From JANMDS01 sp031430575 (GTDB taxonomy: Bacteria; Pseudomonadota; Gammaproteobacteria; Burkholderiales; Casimicrobiaceae), in assembly GCA_031430575.1 (NCBI GenBank), contig JANPBT010000067.1, forward strand, positions 6,920 through 70,919: a stretch of 64,000 nt of DNA, in the 5' to 3' direction. Under the pieces are notes generated by a model that saw nothing but the letters and a program-made list of their open reading frames with translations, was not told where the DNA came from and did not search any database. The translations under genes were made by a program, and so were the position numbers. Below are positions 9,323-17,396 of the stretch, piece after piece (the first letter of the stretch is position 1; each line of letters begins with the position of its first letter).

Positions 9323-9901
9323 CTATTTTCGCGCTAGCGTCGGATCAAAAAGCGAAGTATCTTGCCCCGGTGGAAAATCGATGAGCGCTTGCTCCAGCGT
9401 TTTGGTTTGCCGCCATTCAGTGGCGGGGCGAATGTAGCCACCGTGCCCCACTTGATCTAAGCCCCAGTAAATTTCAAGGTGGTGGCCATCAGGGTCTAAA
9501 AATTCAACCGCGATCTGGCAGCCGGCACGCCTGCGACCTTCGTAGACAATCGTTGCACCTGCCGCTTTCAACACATCGCGGGCGCGAAAAACCTCATCTA
9601 AGCTCGCAACCTCAAATGCCATATGATGCATCTCGCTGCGCGTTGATTCGCTTTTGAGCGTGCCCACGAGCGCGATGCCATGATGGTCGTTGCTGCAGCG
9701 CATAAAGAGCATGCCGCCGGGCACCATCGTGTCTGGGTAGACATCTGAAATCTGAAACCCGAGCAGGTCTACATAAAATTTGGCCGAGGCTTCAATGTCG
9801 CGTACGTTTAACACCACGTGCCCGATTTTAGTAATTTTGAATGGCATGCCCTTCGGCGGTTTCGTTGCCATAAGGGTGTTTACTTTTGCTTCGTCGATCA
9901 T
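9323..9901 (-). CDS. VOC (glyoxalase/extradiol dioxygenase fold) family protein
   Basis: A 192-aa cytosolic protein with one vicinal-oxygen-chelate domain: GHVVLNVRDIEASAKFYVDLLGF at the start, HHMAFEV in the middle and FLDPDGHHLEIYW at the end give the His/His/Glu metal-ligand pattern. It is the third gene of the minus-strand run ligU-ligJ-VOC, which suggests a role in the same aromatic pathway. It is not the protocatechuate 4,5-dioxygenase itself, because LigAB belongs to a different fold. The substrate is unknown. Confidence 0.85.
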   Translation of the reverse strand: MIDEAKVNTLMATKPPKGMPFKITKIGHVVLNVRDIEASAKFYVDLLGFQISDVYPDTMVPGGMLFMRCSNDHHGIALVGTLKSESTRSEMHHMAFEVASLDEVFRARDVLKAAGATIVYEGRRRAGCQIAVEFLDPDGHHLEIYWGLDQVGHGGYIRPATEWRQTKTLEQALIDFPPGQDTSLFDPTLARK

Positions 9902-9913
9902 GATCGTATCTCG

Positions 9914-10945
9914 TTAAATTAAACCAGCCCGGGCGAGCGCGGCGTCAAGCCTTGGAAAAACGCGGCGCGCATTTCCTTCAAAAATCATTGATTTCTGCGC
10001 CGCAGGTATTCCGGGGAAAGCATCGACGTAGCGACGGGTGTCGTCAAAATAATGGCCAGTTTCGGGATCGATGCCGCGCACTGCGCCAACCATTTCAGAG
10101 GCGAACAAAATATTTTCAACGGGTATGACCTTTAAAAGCAAATCAATCCCCGGCTGGTGATAGACGCAGGTGTCAAAAAATACATTTTGTAAAACGTGCT
10201 CCGACAAGGGCGGCAGCTTCATATCTTGCGCCAGCCCGCGAAACCGCCCCCAGTGGTAAGGCACTGCGCCGCCGCCATGCGGAATAATGAATTTCAGTGT
10301 CGGGAAATCTTTGAAAAGATTGCCTGTCATCAACTGCATAAATGCAGTCGTATCGGCGTTGAGGTAGTGTGCACCGGTGGTGTGAAAGCAGGCGTTGCAG
10401 CTGGTGCTGACGTGCACCATCGCGGGCACGTCAAGCTCCACCATCTTTTCGTAAACGGGATACCACCAGCGATCAGTCAGCGGCGGCTCGCGCCAGTGCC
10501 CGCCGGAGGGATCAGGATTTAAATTACACGCCACAAACCCAAGTTCATTCACGCAGCGCGCGAGCTCCGCCGCGCAATTGGCGGGTGATACGCCGGGAGA
10601 TTGCGGGAGCATGCACGCGCCAATAAAGTTTTGCGGGAAGAGCCCGGCGACGCGGTAAACGAGATCATTGCAAATTGAAGCCCACGTTTCGCTCGTCTGC
10701 GCGTTGCCGGTATGGTGCGCCATAAAGCTCGCGCGCGGCGAAAAAATCGTCACGTCCGTCCCGCGCTCTTTTTGAATGCGAATCTGCGCGGATTGCACGG
10801 ATTCTCGCAATTCGTCATCACTTATTTTTAAATCGGTGACGCGCGGTGCAGCGCCTTTGCCCGCGAGGGCATCGATTTGCTGCGTGCGCCATGTTTCAAG
10901 CGCTTTCGGGGCAGTGGTGTAGTGGCCGTGGCAATCAATAATCAT
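9914..10945 (-). CDS. ligJ: 4-oxalomesaconate hydratase (LigJ type)
   Basis: A 343-aa amidohydrolase-superfamily enzyme that hydrates 4-oxalomesaconate to 4-carboxy-4-hydroxy-2-oxoadipate in the protocatechuate 4,5-cleavage and gallate pathways. Recognised from long LigJ-like stretches: IIDCHGHYTTAPKALETW, FSPRASFMAHHTG, MLPQSPGV, NLNPDPSGGHW, HYLNADTTAFMQ and IPHGGGAVPYHWGRFRG. The metal site is DCHGH plus later His and Glu residues. ATG 10945 gives the family length. The repeat is read as IPAAQK near the C-terminus, where LigJ proteins are variable. It lies downstream of ligU and 12 bases upstream of the VOC gene in one operon. Confidence 0.93.
   Translation of the reverse strand: MIIDCHGHYTTAPKALETWRTQQIDALAGKGAAPRVTDLKISDDELRESVQSAQIRIQKERGTDVTIFSPRASFMAHHTGNAQTSETWASICNDLVYRVAGLFPQNFIGACMLPQSPGVSPANCAAELARCVNELGFVACNLNPDPSGGHWREPPLTDRWWYPVYEKMVELDVPAMVHVSTSCNACFHTTGAHYLNADTTAFMQLMTGNLFKDFPTLKFIIPHGGGAVPYHWGRFRGLAQDMKLPPLSEHVLQNVFFDTCVYHQPGIDLLLKVIPVENILFASEMVGAVRGIDPETGHYFDDTRRYVDAFPGIPAAQKSMIFEGNARRVFPRLDAALARAGLI
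9992..10009 (-). repeat. Dispersed repeat copy, exact core
   Basis: Inside ligJ, read as IPAAQK. Confidence 0.88.
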
Positions 10946-10967
10946 CGTCAATTTTTTCAAAAAATGG

Positions 10968-12068
10968 CTAAATCTGCGCCGCAGGTATTAAGGCTGCCAA
11001 GGCTTCGGGCAGCTGAACTTCACCGCGCATAATCACCCGTGCAGTGCGCAAAAGCGCTGCGCTCAATATGTTAGTTTGGTCGCGTGGATCGATCGTTAGC
11101 GTAACGGTGAATTCCCCGCTTGGGTGCTCAACGCTCACGACCGCTTTTGGCGCAGCAGCAATAGTGGCGCAGGCTGCCGCAGGTGAGCCCGGCAATACGC
11201 ACGCGCTGGCGACCGAGACCGCGCCGAGCACGCCAATCGCGGCGTGGCAATCATGGGGAATGAAGGTGCGCGTGCAGATTGCGCCCTCCGCCCGTGGCGG
11301 CGCGACGAGTGTCATCTTGGGCACGACTTTTTTAGTCACATCGCCCAAGCCCATCGCCGCACCGGCTTTCAGCCGGATCGATTCCAAGCGTGCTTTCAGC
11401 GCGCCGTCGGCATTTAATGCATCGCACGATTCATAGCCGGTCACCCCTAAATCAGATGCTTTCATTACGACCACAGGCATGCCGTTGTCGATGCACGTCA
11501 CCGCCACCCCATCGAAGGTATCGACGACATTTCCTGTTGGCAACATCTTGCCGCAGACCGAGCCCTGCGTTTCCAGAAAATCGATTTCCACCGGTGCTGC
11601 AGTGCCAGGTACGCCATCAATTTTTGCGCTGCCCGCGTAAGTCATTTTTCCGTTGGGTGTCTGCAGCGTCACGTTAGCGAGCGTGCCCGTATTGACGGTG
11701 CGGATGCGTAGCGTAGTCGTTGGCGACTGCGCTGGGAAAAGCCCCGTTTCAATGGCAAATGGCCCGGCGGCAGCGAGCATATTGCCGCAGTTGGGCGTGG
11801 TATCCACCCGCGCTTCATGGATGAGCACTTGCGCGAACAAAAAGTCAATATCAACCCCGGGCGCGTTTGATATTGAAACGATCCCCACCTTGCTCGTTAA
11901 CGGGTCTGCACCCCCAAGCCCGTCGATCTGGCGGGCATCGGGCGAGCCCATAACCGCTAGCAAAATTGCATCACGCGCGGCGGTGTCGATCGGCAAATCA
12001 GAGGCCAGAAAAAAAGGCCCGCGGGAAGTGCCACCGCGCATGAAGTAGGTTGAAAGTGAAGATTTCAT
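10968..12068 (-). CDS. ligU: 4-oxalomesaconate tautomerase (GalD/LigU, PrpF family)
   Basis: A 366-aa PrpF/DapF-fold isomerase that converts the keto and enol or double-bond forms of 4-oxalomesaconate before hydration by LigJ. Signature MRGGTSRGPFF sits at the N-terminus, with the conserved TPNCGNMLAAAGPFA and later GDVTKKVVPKM segments. ATG 12068 fits better than the open TTG at 12086. The protein ends exactly in a repeat copy: the last residues are IPAAQI and the stop follows at once. It is the first gene of the operon, 99 bases from the divergent LysR gene. PrpF relatives act on other substrates, but the context supports the pathway assignment. Confidence 0.88.
   Translation of the reverse strand: MKSSLSTYFMRGGTSRGPFFLASDLPIDTAARDAILLAVMGSPDARQIDGLGGADPLTSKVGIVSISNAPGVDIDFLFAQVLIHEARVDTTPNCGNMLAAAGPFAIETGLFPAQSPTTTLRIRTVNTGTLANVTLQTPNGKMTYAGSAKIDGVPGTAAPVEIDFLETQGSVCGKMLPTGNVVDTFDGVAVTCIDNGMPVVVMKASDLGVTGYESCDALNADGALKARLESIRLKAGAAMGLGDVTKKVVPKMTLVAPPRAEGAICTRTFIPHDCHAAIGVLGAVSVASACVLPGSPAAACATIAAAPKAVVSVEHPSGEFTVTLTIDPRDQTNILSAALLRTARVIMRGEVQLPEALAALIPAAQI
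10971..10988 (-). repeat. Dispersed repeat copy, full 18-base consensus
   Basis: Forms the last six codons of ligU (IPAAQI) directly before its stop. Confidence 0.92.
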
Positions 12069-12125
12069 GGGCGTATTGTGAGCCAAAAGCCTACTCTCTG
12101 ACTATGCAAACGGATGCAATCTGAT

Positions 12126-12153
12126 ATATCAATTTCGCTATAACAATTGATAT
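12126..12153. promoter_or_regulatory. LysR-type operator dyad
   Basis: Perfect inverted repeat ATATCAATT / AATTGATAT separated by 10 bases, in the 99-base gap between ligU and the divergent LysR gene and 15 bases from the LysR ATG. It contains a T-N11-A-type core as expected of LysR sites. Inferred role: autoregulation and activation of ligU-ligJ. Confidence 0.7.
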
Positions 12154-12167
12154 GCTATGCTTCATTG

Positions 12168-13070
12168 ATGGAATTTAAGCAGCTTGGGTCATTTGTGCGC
12201 GTCGCCGAGCTCGGTTCGTATACGCGCGCCGCGATGGAGCTCAACGTGGCCCAGCCGGCATTGAGCCGCGTGGTGCGCGCGCTCGAAGTTGAGCTGGGGC
12301 AGCATCTGTTTCGGCGCAATGGCCGCGGGGTGACGTTGACCGCTGCAGGCGAAGTCCTACTCGCGCATTCGCGTGGGGTCATCCATCAGCTCGCGCGCTG
12401 TCAAGATGAGCTTGCCGCGCTTAAAAATTCCGCTGGAGGCTCGGTTTCTGTCGGGCTACCGCCGACCCTTGCGCGCCTACTCAGTGTGCCGCTGATGCGC
12501 GCATTTCGCGAGACGCTACCAGATGCCCGCTTGATGATTTCTGAAGGACTCACTGCGGCGCTGCATGAATCGGTCGTGAAAGGGCGGCTAGATATTGCAT
12601 TGCTTTACAGCGCCTCGCGCACCGCCGAGATTGAATGTGTGCATCTGCTGAAAGAGACGCTCGTCTTAGTCAGCCGCAAGCCGCATCGGTTTGGCGCGTC
12701 GATCACGCTCTCGCAGTTATCAGAAATTCCACTGGTCATTCCAACCCGGTCTAATGCGCTACGCATTCAGATCGATGTCGCGTTGAGTGCCCTGGGCCTT
12801 AAGCCTAATGTTGCGCTCGAGGTCGATGGCGTTGGTGCGATCTTGGCGCTCGTGGCCGATGGCGCGGGCTGCGCGGTGCTCACCAGCGGCTCTGTCAACG
12901 ATGCCACCAAAAACGCGCAATTTGCCGCGATTCCCATCATGCGCACTTCCCGTGAGCAAATGAGTATCGCACTTAGTTTGGCGCAAAGTATGCACCGCCC
13001 GACCACCCGCGCCCAACGCGAGACGATGGCGATTCTGCAAAAAATTGCGCCGCAAGTTTTGTTGAAGTGA
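12168..13070 (+). CDS. LysR-family transcriptional regulator
   Basis: A 300-aa regulator: winged helix-turn-helix at residues 1-60 (LGSYTRAAMELNVAQPALSR, FRRNGRGVTLTAAGE) and a periplasmic-binding-like effector domain. ATG 12168 starts the usual MEFKQLGSF. It is transcribed divergently from ligU-ligJ-VOC across the dyad, so it probably controls that operon, perhaps with a pathway intermediate as inducer. The tail IAPQVLLK resembles a decayed repeat (TTGCGCCGCAAG), but it is too diverged to call. Confidence 0.92.
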   Translation: MEFKQLGSFVRVAELGSYTRAAMELNVAQPALSRVVRALEVELGQHLFRRNGRGVTLTAAGEVLLAHSRGVIHQLARCQDELAALKNSAGGSVSVGLPPTLARLLSVPLMRAFRETLPDARLMISEGLTAALHESVVKGRLDIALLYSASRTAEIECVHLLKETLVLVSRKPHRFGASITLSQLSEIPLVIPTRSNALRIQIDVALSALGLKPNVALEVDGVGAILALVADGAGCAVLTSGSVNDATKNAQFAAIPIMRTSREQMSIALSLAQSMHRPTTRAQRETMAILQKIAPQVLLK

Positions 13071-13082
13071 TTTTTTCTATAA

Positions 13083-13100
13083 ATACCTGCGGCGCAGATT
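13083..13100 (+). repeat. Dispersed repeat copy, full 18-base consensus
   Basis: Intergenic, 12 bases after the LysR stop and before a tctC-like gene. Confidence 0.92.
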
Positions 13101-13151
13101 TCCGCGATTTAGGCGTCCCATTTTTTGTGATTTAGCACTGGAGACTTTTCA

Positions 13152-14129
13152 ATGATGAATATTTGCACTCGATTTGCTGTCCTCACCGCATGGTGCGCCG
13201 CCGCTGCGGTTTTCGCGGCAAGCGTAGTCCAAGCATTTCCCACCAAGCCGATCAAAATCATCGTGCCGTTTGGCGCGGGTGGCGTTGCTGATCTCACCGC
13301 GCGCACGGTCGCGCAGCATATGCAAGCGTCGCTTGGGCAATCAATCGTTGATGAAAATCGCCCCGGTGCGGGCGGCTTCTCAGCGGCAGAAGCGGTGGTC
13401 AATGCTGAGCCCGATGGGCATACGCTTTTGCTCATTTCAAATGGCACCGCAGTGAGCGCGGGATTATTTAAATCGCCTCCCGTCAATGCCGAGCGTGATC
13501 TGCATGCAGTGGGGCTGATGAGCGCATTTGATCTTGCGCTCGTCGTGCCCAGCGATTCACGTTTCGCGCAATTTTCTGATGTGTTGAGTTTTGCTAAAGC
13601 CAATCCGGGCAAGCTCAATCTTGGCACGATTAATATCGGAAGCACGCAGCATCTCGCCGCCGAGCTTTTGAAATCGAGCTTGGGTGTCGATCTGCAAGTT
13701 GTGCCCTTTAATGGCACGCCTGCGCTGATTGGCGCATTGCGCGGTGGCACGGTCGATGCCGCCATCGAAATTTTGGGGCCATTGAATACGCAAATTTCTG
13801 CAAAAGCAGTGCGTCTACTCGCGACCCTCGGCGCTAAGCGCAATAGCGCGCACAGCATAGTGCCCACCGCGTCAGAAGCGGCGGGAAATGCATTTGCCGT
13901 GACATCGTGGAACGGCTTTGCGGTCTCGGCAAAGGTGCCATCAGCAGCGCTCTCCAAGCTCAATCAAGCACTTAACGCTGCGCTCGCTGCCGCGCCAGTG
14001 CGGGCGCGATTCAATGAGCTCAATGTTGTTGCGATGCCAACGAGCCCGGAGCAAGCCAATGCCCATCTCGCGAGCGAAACGAAGCGTTGGAGCGAAGTGA
14101 TTCGCGCTGCAAAAATCGCACCGCAATGA
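13152..14129 (+). CDS. Tripartite tricarboxylate (Bug/TctC) receptor, periplasmic
   Basis: A 325-aa binding protein with a Sec signal peptide (cleavage near VVQAFPTKPI) and the family start FPTKPIKIIVPFGAGGVADLTAR. The second motif NRPGAGGFSAAEAV is also present. It binds carboxylate solutes. No TctA/TctB membrane partner lies nearby, as is usual for the expanded Bug set of Burkholderiales. It precedes ligI with an ATGA overlap, so the ligand could be an aromatic acid or a pathway dicarboxylate (inference). Confidence 0.92.
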   Translation: MMNICTRFAVLTAWCAAAAVFAASVVQAFPTKPIKIIVPFGAGGVADLTARTVAQHMQASLGQSIVDENRPGAGGFSAAEAVVNAEPDGHTLLLISNGTAVSAGLFKSPPVNAERDLHAVGLMSAFDLALVVPSDSRFAQFSDVLSFAKANPGKLNLGTINIGSTQHLAAELLKSSLGVDLQVVPFNGTPALIGALRGGTVDAAIEILGPLNTQISAKAVRLLATLGAKRNSAHSIVPTASEAAGNAFAVTSWNGFAVSAKVPSAALSKLNQALNAALAAAPVRARFNELNVVAMPTSPEQANAHLASETKRWSEVIRAAKIAPQ

Positions 14130-15001
14130 AATCGATCCCGCCGCCGTGCGCGGAGATTTCCACGCCCGTATTTCGTTTGCCTGCAGGCGCATGCGATGCC
14201 CACTGCCACGTTTTTGGTCCCGGTGAAAAATTTCCGTACGCGCAGAATCGCCGCTACACGCCACCCGATGCGAGTGCGGCAAAACTCTTTGCGCTGCACG
14301 AAAAACTCGGCGTCTCGCGCGTCGTGCTCGTGCAAGCGAGCGTGCATGGCAACGACAACGCGGCGATGCTCGATGCGATTGCCCAGCGCCCCGATTCAAT
14401 GCGTGGGGTGGCGATGTTGGAGCCGACAATTACTGATGCCGAGTTGCAGGCGCTGCATGCGGGTGGCGTACGGGCCGTGCGCTACAACTTCGTAGCCCAC
14501 TTAGGTGGCGCGCCCGATCTCGCGGTGATCCGCACGATGGCCGGGCGGATCAAGCCGCTCGGTTGGCATTTGGTCTTTCATCTCGATGCCGAAGATTTAG
14601 CCCAATATTCAGCGTTTGTGATGTCGATGCCGGTGCCTTGCGTGATCGATCATATGGGCCGCGCAATGGTGGTGCACGGCATCGATCAACCGGCATTCAA
14701 AGCGATGATTGCACTCATGCGCGCGCCCCATGTCTGGGTGAAAGTCAGCGGCGCGGAGCGGATTTCAGCTGCGCTTTCAAAGATTGATCCGCCATACGCC
14801 GATGCCGCACCGTTTGCGCGTGCGCTCATCAATGCTGCGCCTGATCGGGTGCTTTGGGGGACAGATTGGCCGCACCCAAATGTGCGCGAGATGCCTGATG
14901 ATGGCAAGCTCATGGATTTATTGCCACATTTTCATGACGATGCGAGCGTGTTGCGCCAGCTTTTGGTGGATAACCCGACGCGACTTTATTGGTACGCATG
15001 A
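14126..15001 (+). CDS. ligI: 2-pyrone-4,6-dicarboxylate lactonase (LigI)
   Basis: A 291-aa amidohydrolase that opens 2-pyrone-4,6-dicarboxylate to 4-oxalomesaconate, the step before LigU/LigJ. Recognised from PAGACDAHCHVFGPGEKFP, KYTP-like RRYTPPDAS, GVRAVRYNFV, the VIDHMGR block and WGTDWPHPN near the end. HCH, a later His and the terminal Asp form the active site. ATG 14126 overlaps the tctC stop; an upstream in-frame start at 14087 would extend into tctC and is less likely. The dioxygenase (ligAB), ligC and the aldolase are not in the window. Confidence 0.93.
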   Translation: MKSIPPPCAEISTPVFRLPAGACDAHCHVFGPGEKFPYAQNRRYTPPDASAAKLFALHEKLGVSRVVLVQASVHGNDNAAMLDAIAQRPDSMRGVAMLEPTITDAELQALHAGGVRAVRYNFVAHLGGAPDLAVIRTMAGRIKPLGWHLVFHLDAEDLAQYSAFVMSMPVPCVIDHMGRAMVVHGIDQPAFKAMIALMRAPHVWVKVSGAERISAALSKIDPPYADAAPFARALINAAPDRVLWGTDWPHPNVREMPDDGKLMDLLPHFHDDASVLRQLLVDNPTRLYWYA

Positions 15002-15032
15002 ATCTGCAGCGCAACGATGCATTTGCAGCCGA

Positions 15033-15050
15033 AATCTGCGCCGCAGGTAT
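15033..15050 (-). repeat. Dispersed repeat copy, full 18-base consensus
   Basis: Intergenic, 31 bases after the ligI stop. Confidence 0.92.
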
Positions 15051-15160
15051 TCAGCATTAAGGTATCGGCGATCAGGTTTTTAAGGCGCGTAAGGTGAAAC
15101 CCGAGTTGACACCCGCGCGCGAACGCGCAACACTTTTTACATCTCTTGATCGGACTGAAT

Positions 15161-16021
15161 ATGAAATTTACGTTTAGCGCGAAAGCGAAATGCGCGTCTG
15201 CGGGTGTTGCCGCAATTGCTGCAATCGCCGCGCTCGCTGCACCACTTTCCCACGCGCAGTCAAAAGGCGAGCTGCTCTGGCTCGGGCAAGCCGCGTTTAA
15301 GCTCACCACGCAAAGCGGCAAAGTGATCATGATCGATCCGTGGATTCGGGCGAATCCAACTACGCCTGCTGAATATAAAAATTTGGAATCATTGGGTAAG
15401 GTCGATTTGATTTTGGTCACCCATGGTCATCTCGACCATGTCGCCGATGCACCGGCGCTGGCGCTCGCGCATAAAGCGCGTGTTTTCAGTGGCGATTTGA
15501 ATTCGACGCTCGCGGTGCTGGCCGTGCTCCCGCCTGAGCTCGCGCCGCGCATGAATAAAAGCGGCACCGTGTATCCCTTTCCCGATCAACCTAAGATCGC
15601 CATCACTGCGGTCAAGGCCGAGCACTCATCGGTTTACGTCTGGACTAATCCTGCCACGGGTAAGCAAGAGGTGCACCCCGGCGGCGAAGCGATGGGCTTC
15701 ATCATCACGCTCGAAAACGGCACGAAGGTCTATCACGCGGGCGATACGGGTTTGTTTGGCGATATGAAATTAATCGGTGATTACTACAAACCTGATGTTG
15801 CGCTCGTGCCCATCGGCGGCAACTTTACGATGGACCCAAGCGACGCCGCCTTCGCGCTCACGGAATGGTTGAAACCGAAAATCGCCGTGCCGATGCACTA
15901 TGGCGCAAACCCAATCGCAAAAGGCACGTTGCCGCAATTTGAAGCGGCGATGAAAGCGCGCAACAACGCGTCGATCAAAGTCGTCGCCATGAAGCCGGGT
16001 GACAAATTAGAGTTGCCATGA
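15161..16021 (+). CDS. Exported metal-dependent hydrolase, UPF0173 / beta-lactamase fold
   Basis: A 286-aa metallo-beta-lactamase-fold protein with an N-terminal signal peptide (cleavage around SHAQSKG). Metal motif THGHLDH, a later AEHSS, YHAGDTG and the C-terminal MHYG give the usual ligand order. UPF0173 proteins are normally cytosolic and about 230 aa, so the signal peptide is unusual. The substrate is unknown. Its stop overlaps the next tctC-type gene (ATGA), implying co-expression with an uptake receptor. Confidence 0.85.
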   Translation: MKFTFSAKAKCASAGVAAIAAIAALAAPLSHAQSKGELLWLGQAAFKLTTQSGKVIMIDPWIRANPTTPAEYKNLESLGKVDLILVTHGHLDHVADAPALALAHKARVFSGDLNSTLAVLAVLPPELAPRMNKSGTVYPFPDQPKIAITAVKAEHSSVYVWTNPATGKQEVHPGGEAMGFIITLENGTKVYHAGDTGLFGDMKLIGDYYKPDVALVPIGGNFTMDPSDAAFALTEWLKPKIAVPMHYGANPIAKGTLPQFEAAMKARNNASIKVVAMKPGDKLELP

Positions 16022-17019
16022 GCGGTTTTTTATCGCAATACCTGCGGCGCAGATTGGGTGCTTTTTCGCTTAGTTTTGCAGCGGTTGCCGCCGTTTTTGC
16101 AAGCGTTGCCGGTGCGCAAAATTACCCGAATAAGCCCGTGCGTATTGTTGTGCCGTTCACCCCGGGCGGCACGACTGATATTTTGGCGCGGGCGATTGGC
16201 CAAAAATTAACCGAGCAATTTGGGCAATCGTTTGTGATTGAAAACGTCGCGGGCGCTGGCGGCAGCATTGGTGCCGATCGGGTCGCGAAATCTCCCGCCG
16301 ATGGCTACACGCTGCTCATGGGTCATATCGGCACGCTTGCGGTCAACCCCGCGCTTTACCCAAATTTGCCTTACGATCCGGTGAAAAGCTTTGCGCCCGT
16401 CGCTTGGGTTGCGAATGTTCCCAATGTGTTGGTCGTGCATCCGAGCGTGAGCGCGACATCGCTGCGCGCATTCATCGTGCTATCTAAATCACTGGGCAAC
16501 GCGTGGAACTACGGATCGGGCGGAAACGGTAGCGCAGCGCATTTAGCCAGCGAGTATTTAAAGCTGCAAACAGGCGCGGCGATCGCGCATATCCCTTACA
16601 AAGGCACGGCGCCGGCGGTCACCGATCTGCTTGGCGGAAATATCGAGGTGCTTTTCACCGGCGCGCCCGCGGTATTGCCCCATATCAAAGCCGGTAAGAT
16701 GCGTGCGCTTGCCGTCTCCTCGGCCAAGCGCTTACCGCAATTACCCGATGTGCCCACCGTGGCCGAGATGGGCTATGCGGGTTTTGAAGCCGATCAATGG
16801 TACGGCGTTGTCGCCCCGGCGGGCACGTCCGCCGAGATCATCGCAAAGCTTAATGCCGCGATCAACACTGCTCTGCAATCGCCCGAATTAAGCGCAAAGC
16901 TCGATAGCGAAGGCGCGCAGCCCGCACCCGCATCGCCGCAAAGTTTTGGTGAACACATCAAGCGTGAAATCGCGCGCTGGAAACCAGTGGTGATCGCGGG
17001 GAAGATCACCGCGCAGTAA
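16018..17019 (+). CDS. Tripartite tricarboxylate (Bug/TctC) receptor
   Basis: A 333-aa periplasmic receptor with family motifs YPNKPVRIVVPFTPGGTTD and NVAGAGGSIGADRVA. A repeat copy lies inside the signal peptide, read as QYLRRRL, and supplies its positively charged n-region before the hydrophobic FSLSFAAVAAVFASVAGA. It is co-translated with the metallo-hydrolase. The gene is followed by an inverted repeat pair that may end transcription. Confidence 0.92.
   Translation: MSGFLSQYLRRRLGAFSLSFAAVAAVFASVAGAQNYPNKPVRIVVPFTPGGTTDILARAIGQKLTEQFGQSFVIENVAGAGGSIGADRVAKSPADGYTLLMGHIGTLAVNPALYPNLPYDPVKSFAPVAWVANVPNVLVVHPSVSATSLRAFIVLSKSLGNAWNYGSGGNGSAAHLASEYLKLQTGAAIAHIPYKGTAPAVTDLLGGNIEVLFTGAPAVLPHIKAGKMRALAVSSAKRLPQLPDVPTVAEMGYAGFEADQWYGVVAPAGTSAEIIAKLNAAINTALQSPELSAKLDSEGAQPAPASPQSFGEHIKREIARWKPVVIAGKITAQ
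16038..16055 (+). repeat. Dispersed repeat copy, full 18-base consensus
   Basis: Inside the signal-peptide coding part of the tctC-type gene, read as YLRRRL. Confidence 0.92.
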
Positions 17020-17055
17020 GGTGCGCTCTTGATTTCTGAGGGACTTATTTTGATG

Positions 17056-17109
17056 GATACCTGCGGCGCAGATTTGATGCTTTTTATCGAAATCTGCGCC
17101 GCAGGTATC
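17056..17109. terminator. Inverted pair of dispersed repeats forming a long hairpin
   Basis: Two full copies (17057-17074 forward, 17091-17108 reverse) give a perfect 20-bp stem starting GATACC and ending GGTATC, with a 14-base loop that itself pairs in part. It lies 36 bases after the tctC stop and at the broken end of the opposing LysE pseudogene. It probably acts as a bidirectional terminator; no long T run follows. Confidence 0.8.
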
Positions 17110-17293
17110 GGCGACATGTCGAGCAGGAATGCATCCCCACCATCTCGGGGTAAATCCAAACGTACAGCCGATCAAGGCGTATACGCTGGCGCGACGCCCC
17201 CAGCGGCAACCCAGTAGATACCGTGAAAACGGCTCCAGTACTCGGTGTGAGCAGGACGATCTAAGTGGTAAGCAAGAATTCAGCGCTGAACAT
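17110..17293 (-). pseudogene. LysE-family translocator, 5' remnant
   Basis: Reading minus from ATG 17293 (AAGGA upstream) gives MFSAEFLLTT, an in-frame TAG where the family has Leu, then IVLLTPSTGAVFTVSTGL, the LysE/RhtB N-terminus. After a run of five G the frame shifts by one and continues as RASVYALIGCTFG. The homology then ends at the repeat hairpin. So there is one nonsense change, one frameshift and loss of about two thirds of the gene. Confidence 0.7.
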
Positions 17294-17396
17294 GACGTGA
17301 TCCTTTTGGGTGAGATTTACTAAGGGGTTAGTCGCACGCGGGGCAAAGTCGACACCGCGCGACGGTAAGCTGAGTATGCTTGTTAATTGACTTCAC

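Noticed and set aside
17029..17217. 62-codon plus-strand frame after a tctC gene
   Set aside because: It is made mostly of the two repeat copies, which are open in all frames; the opposite strand explains the rest as a LysE remnant.
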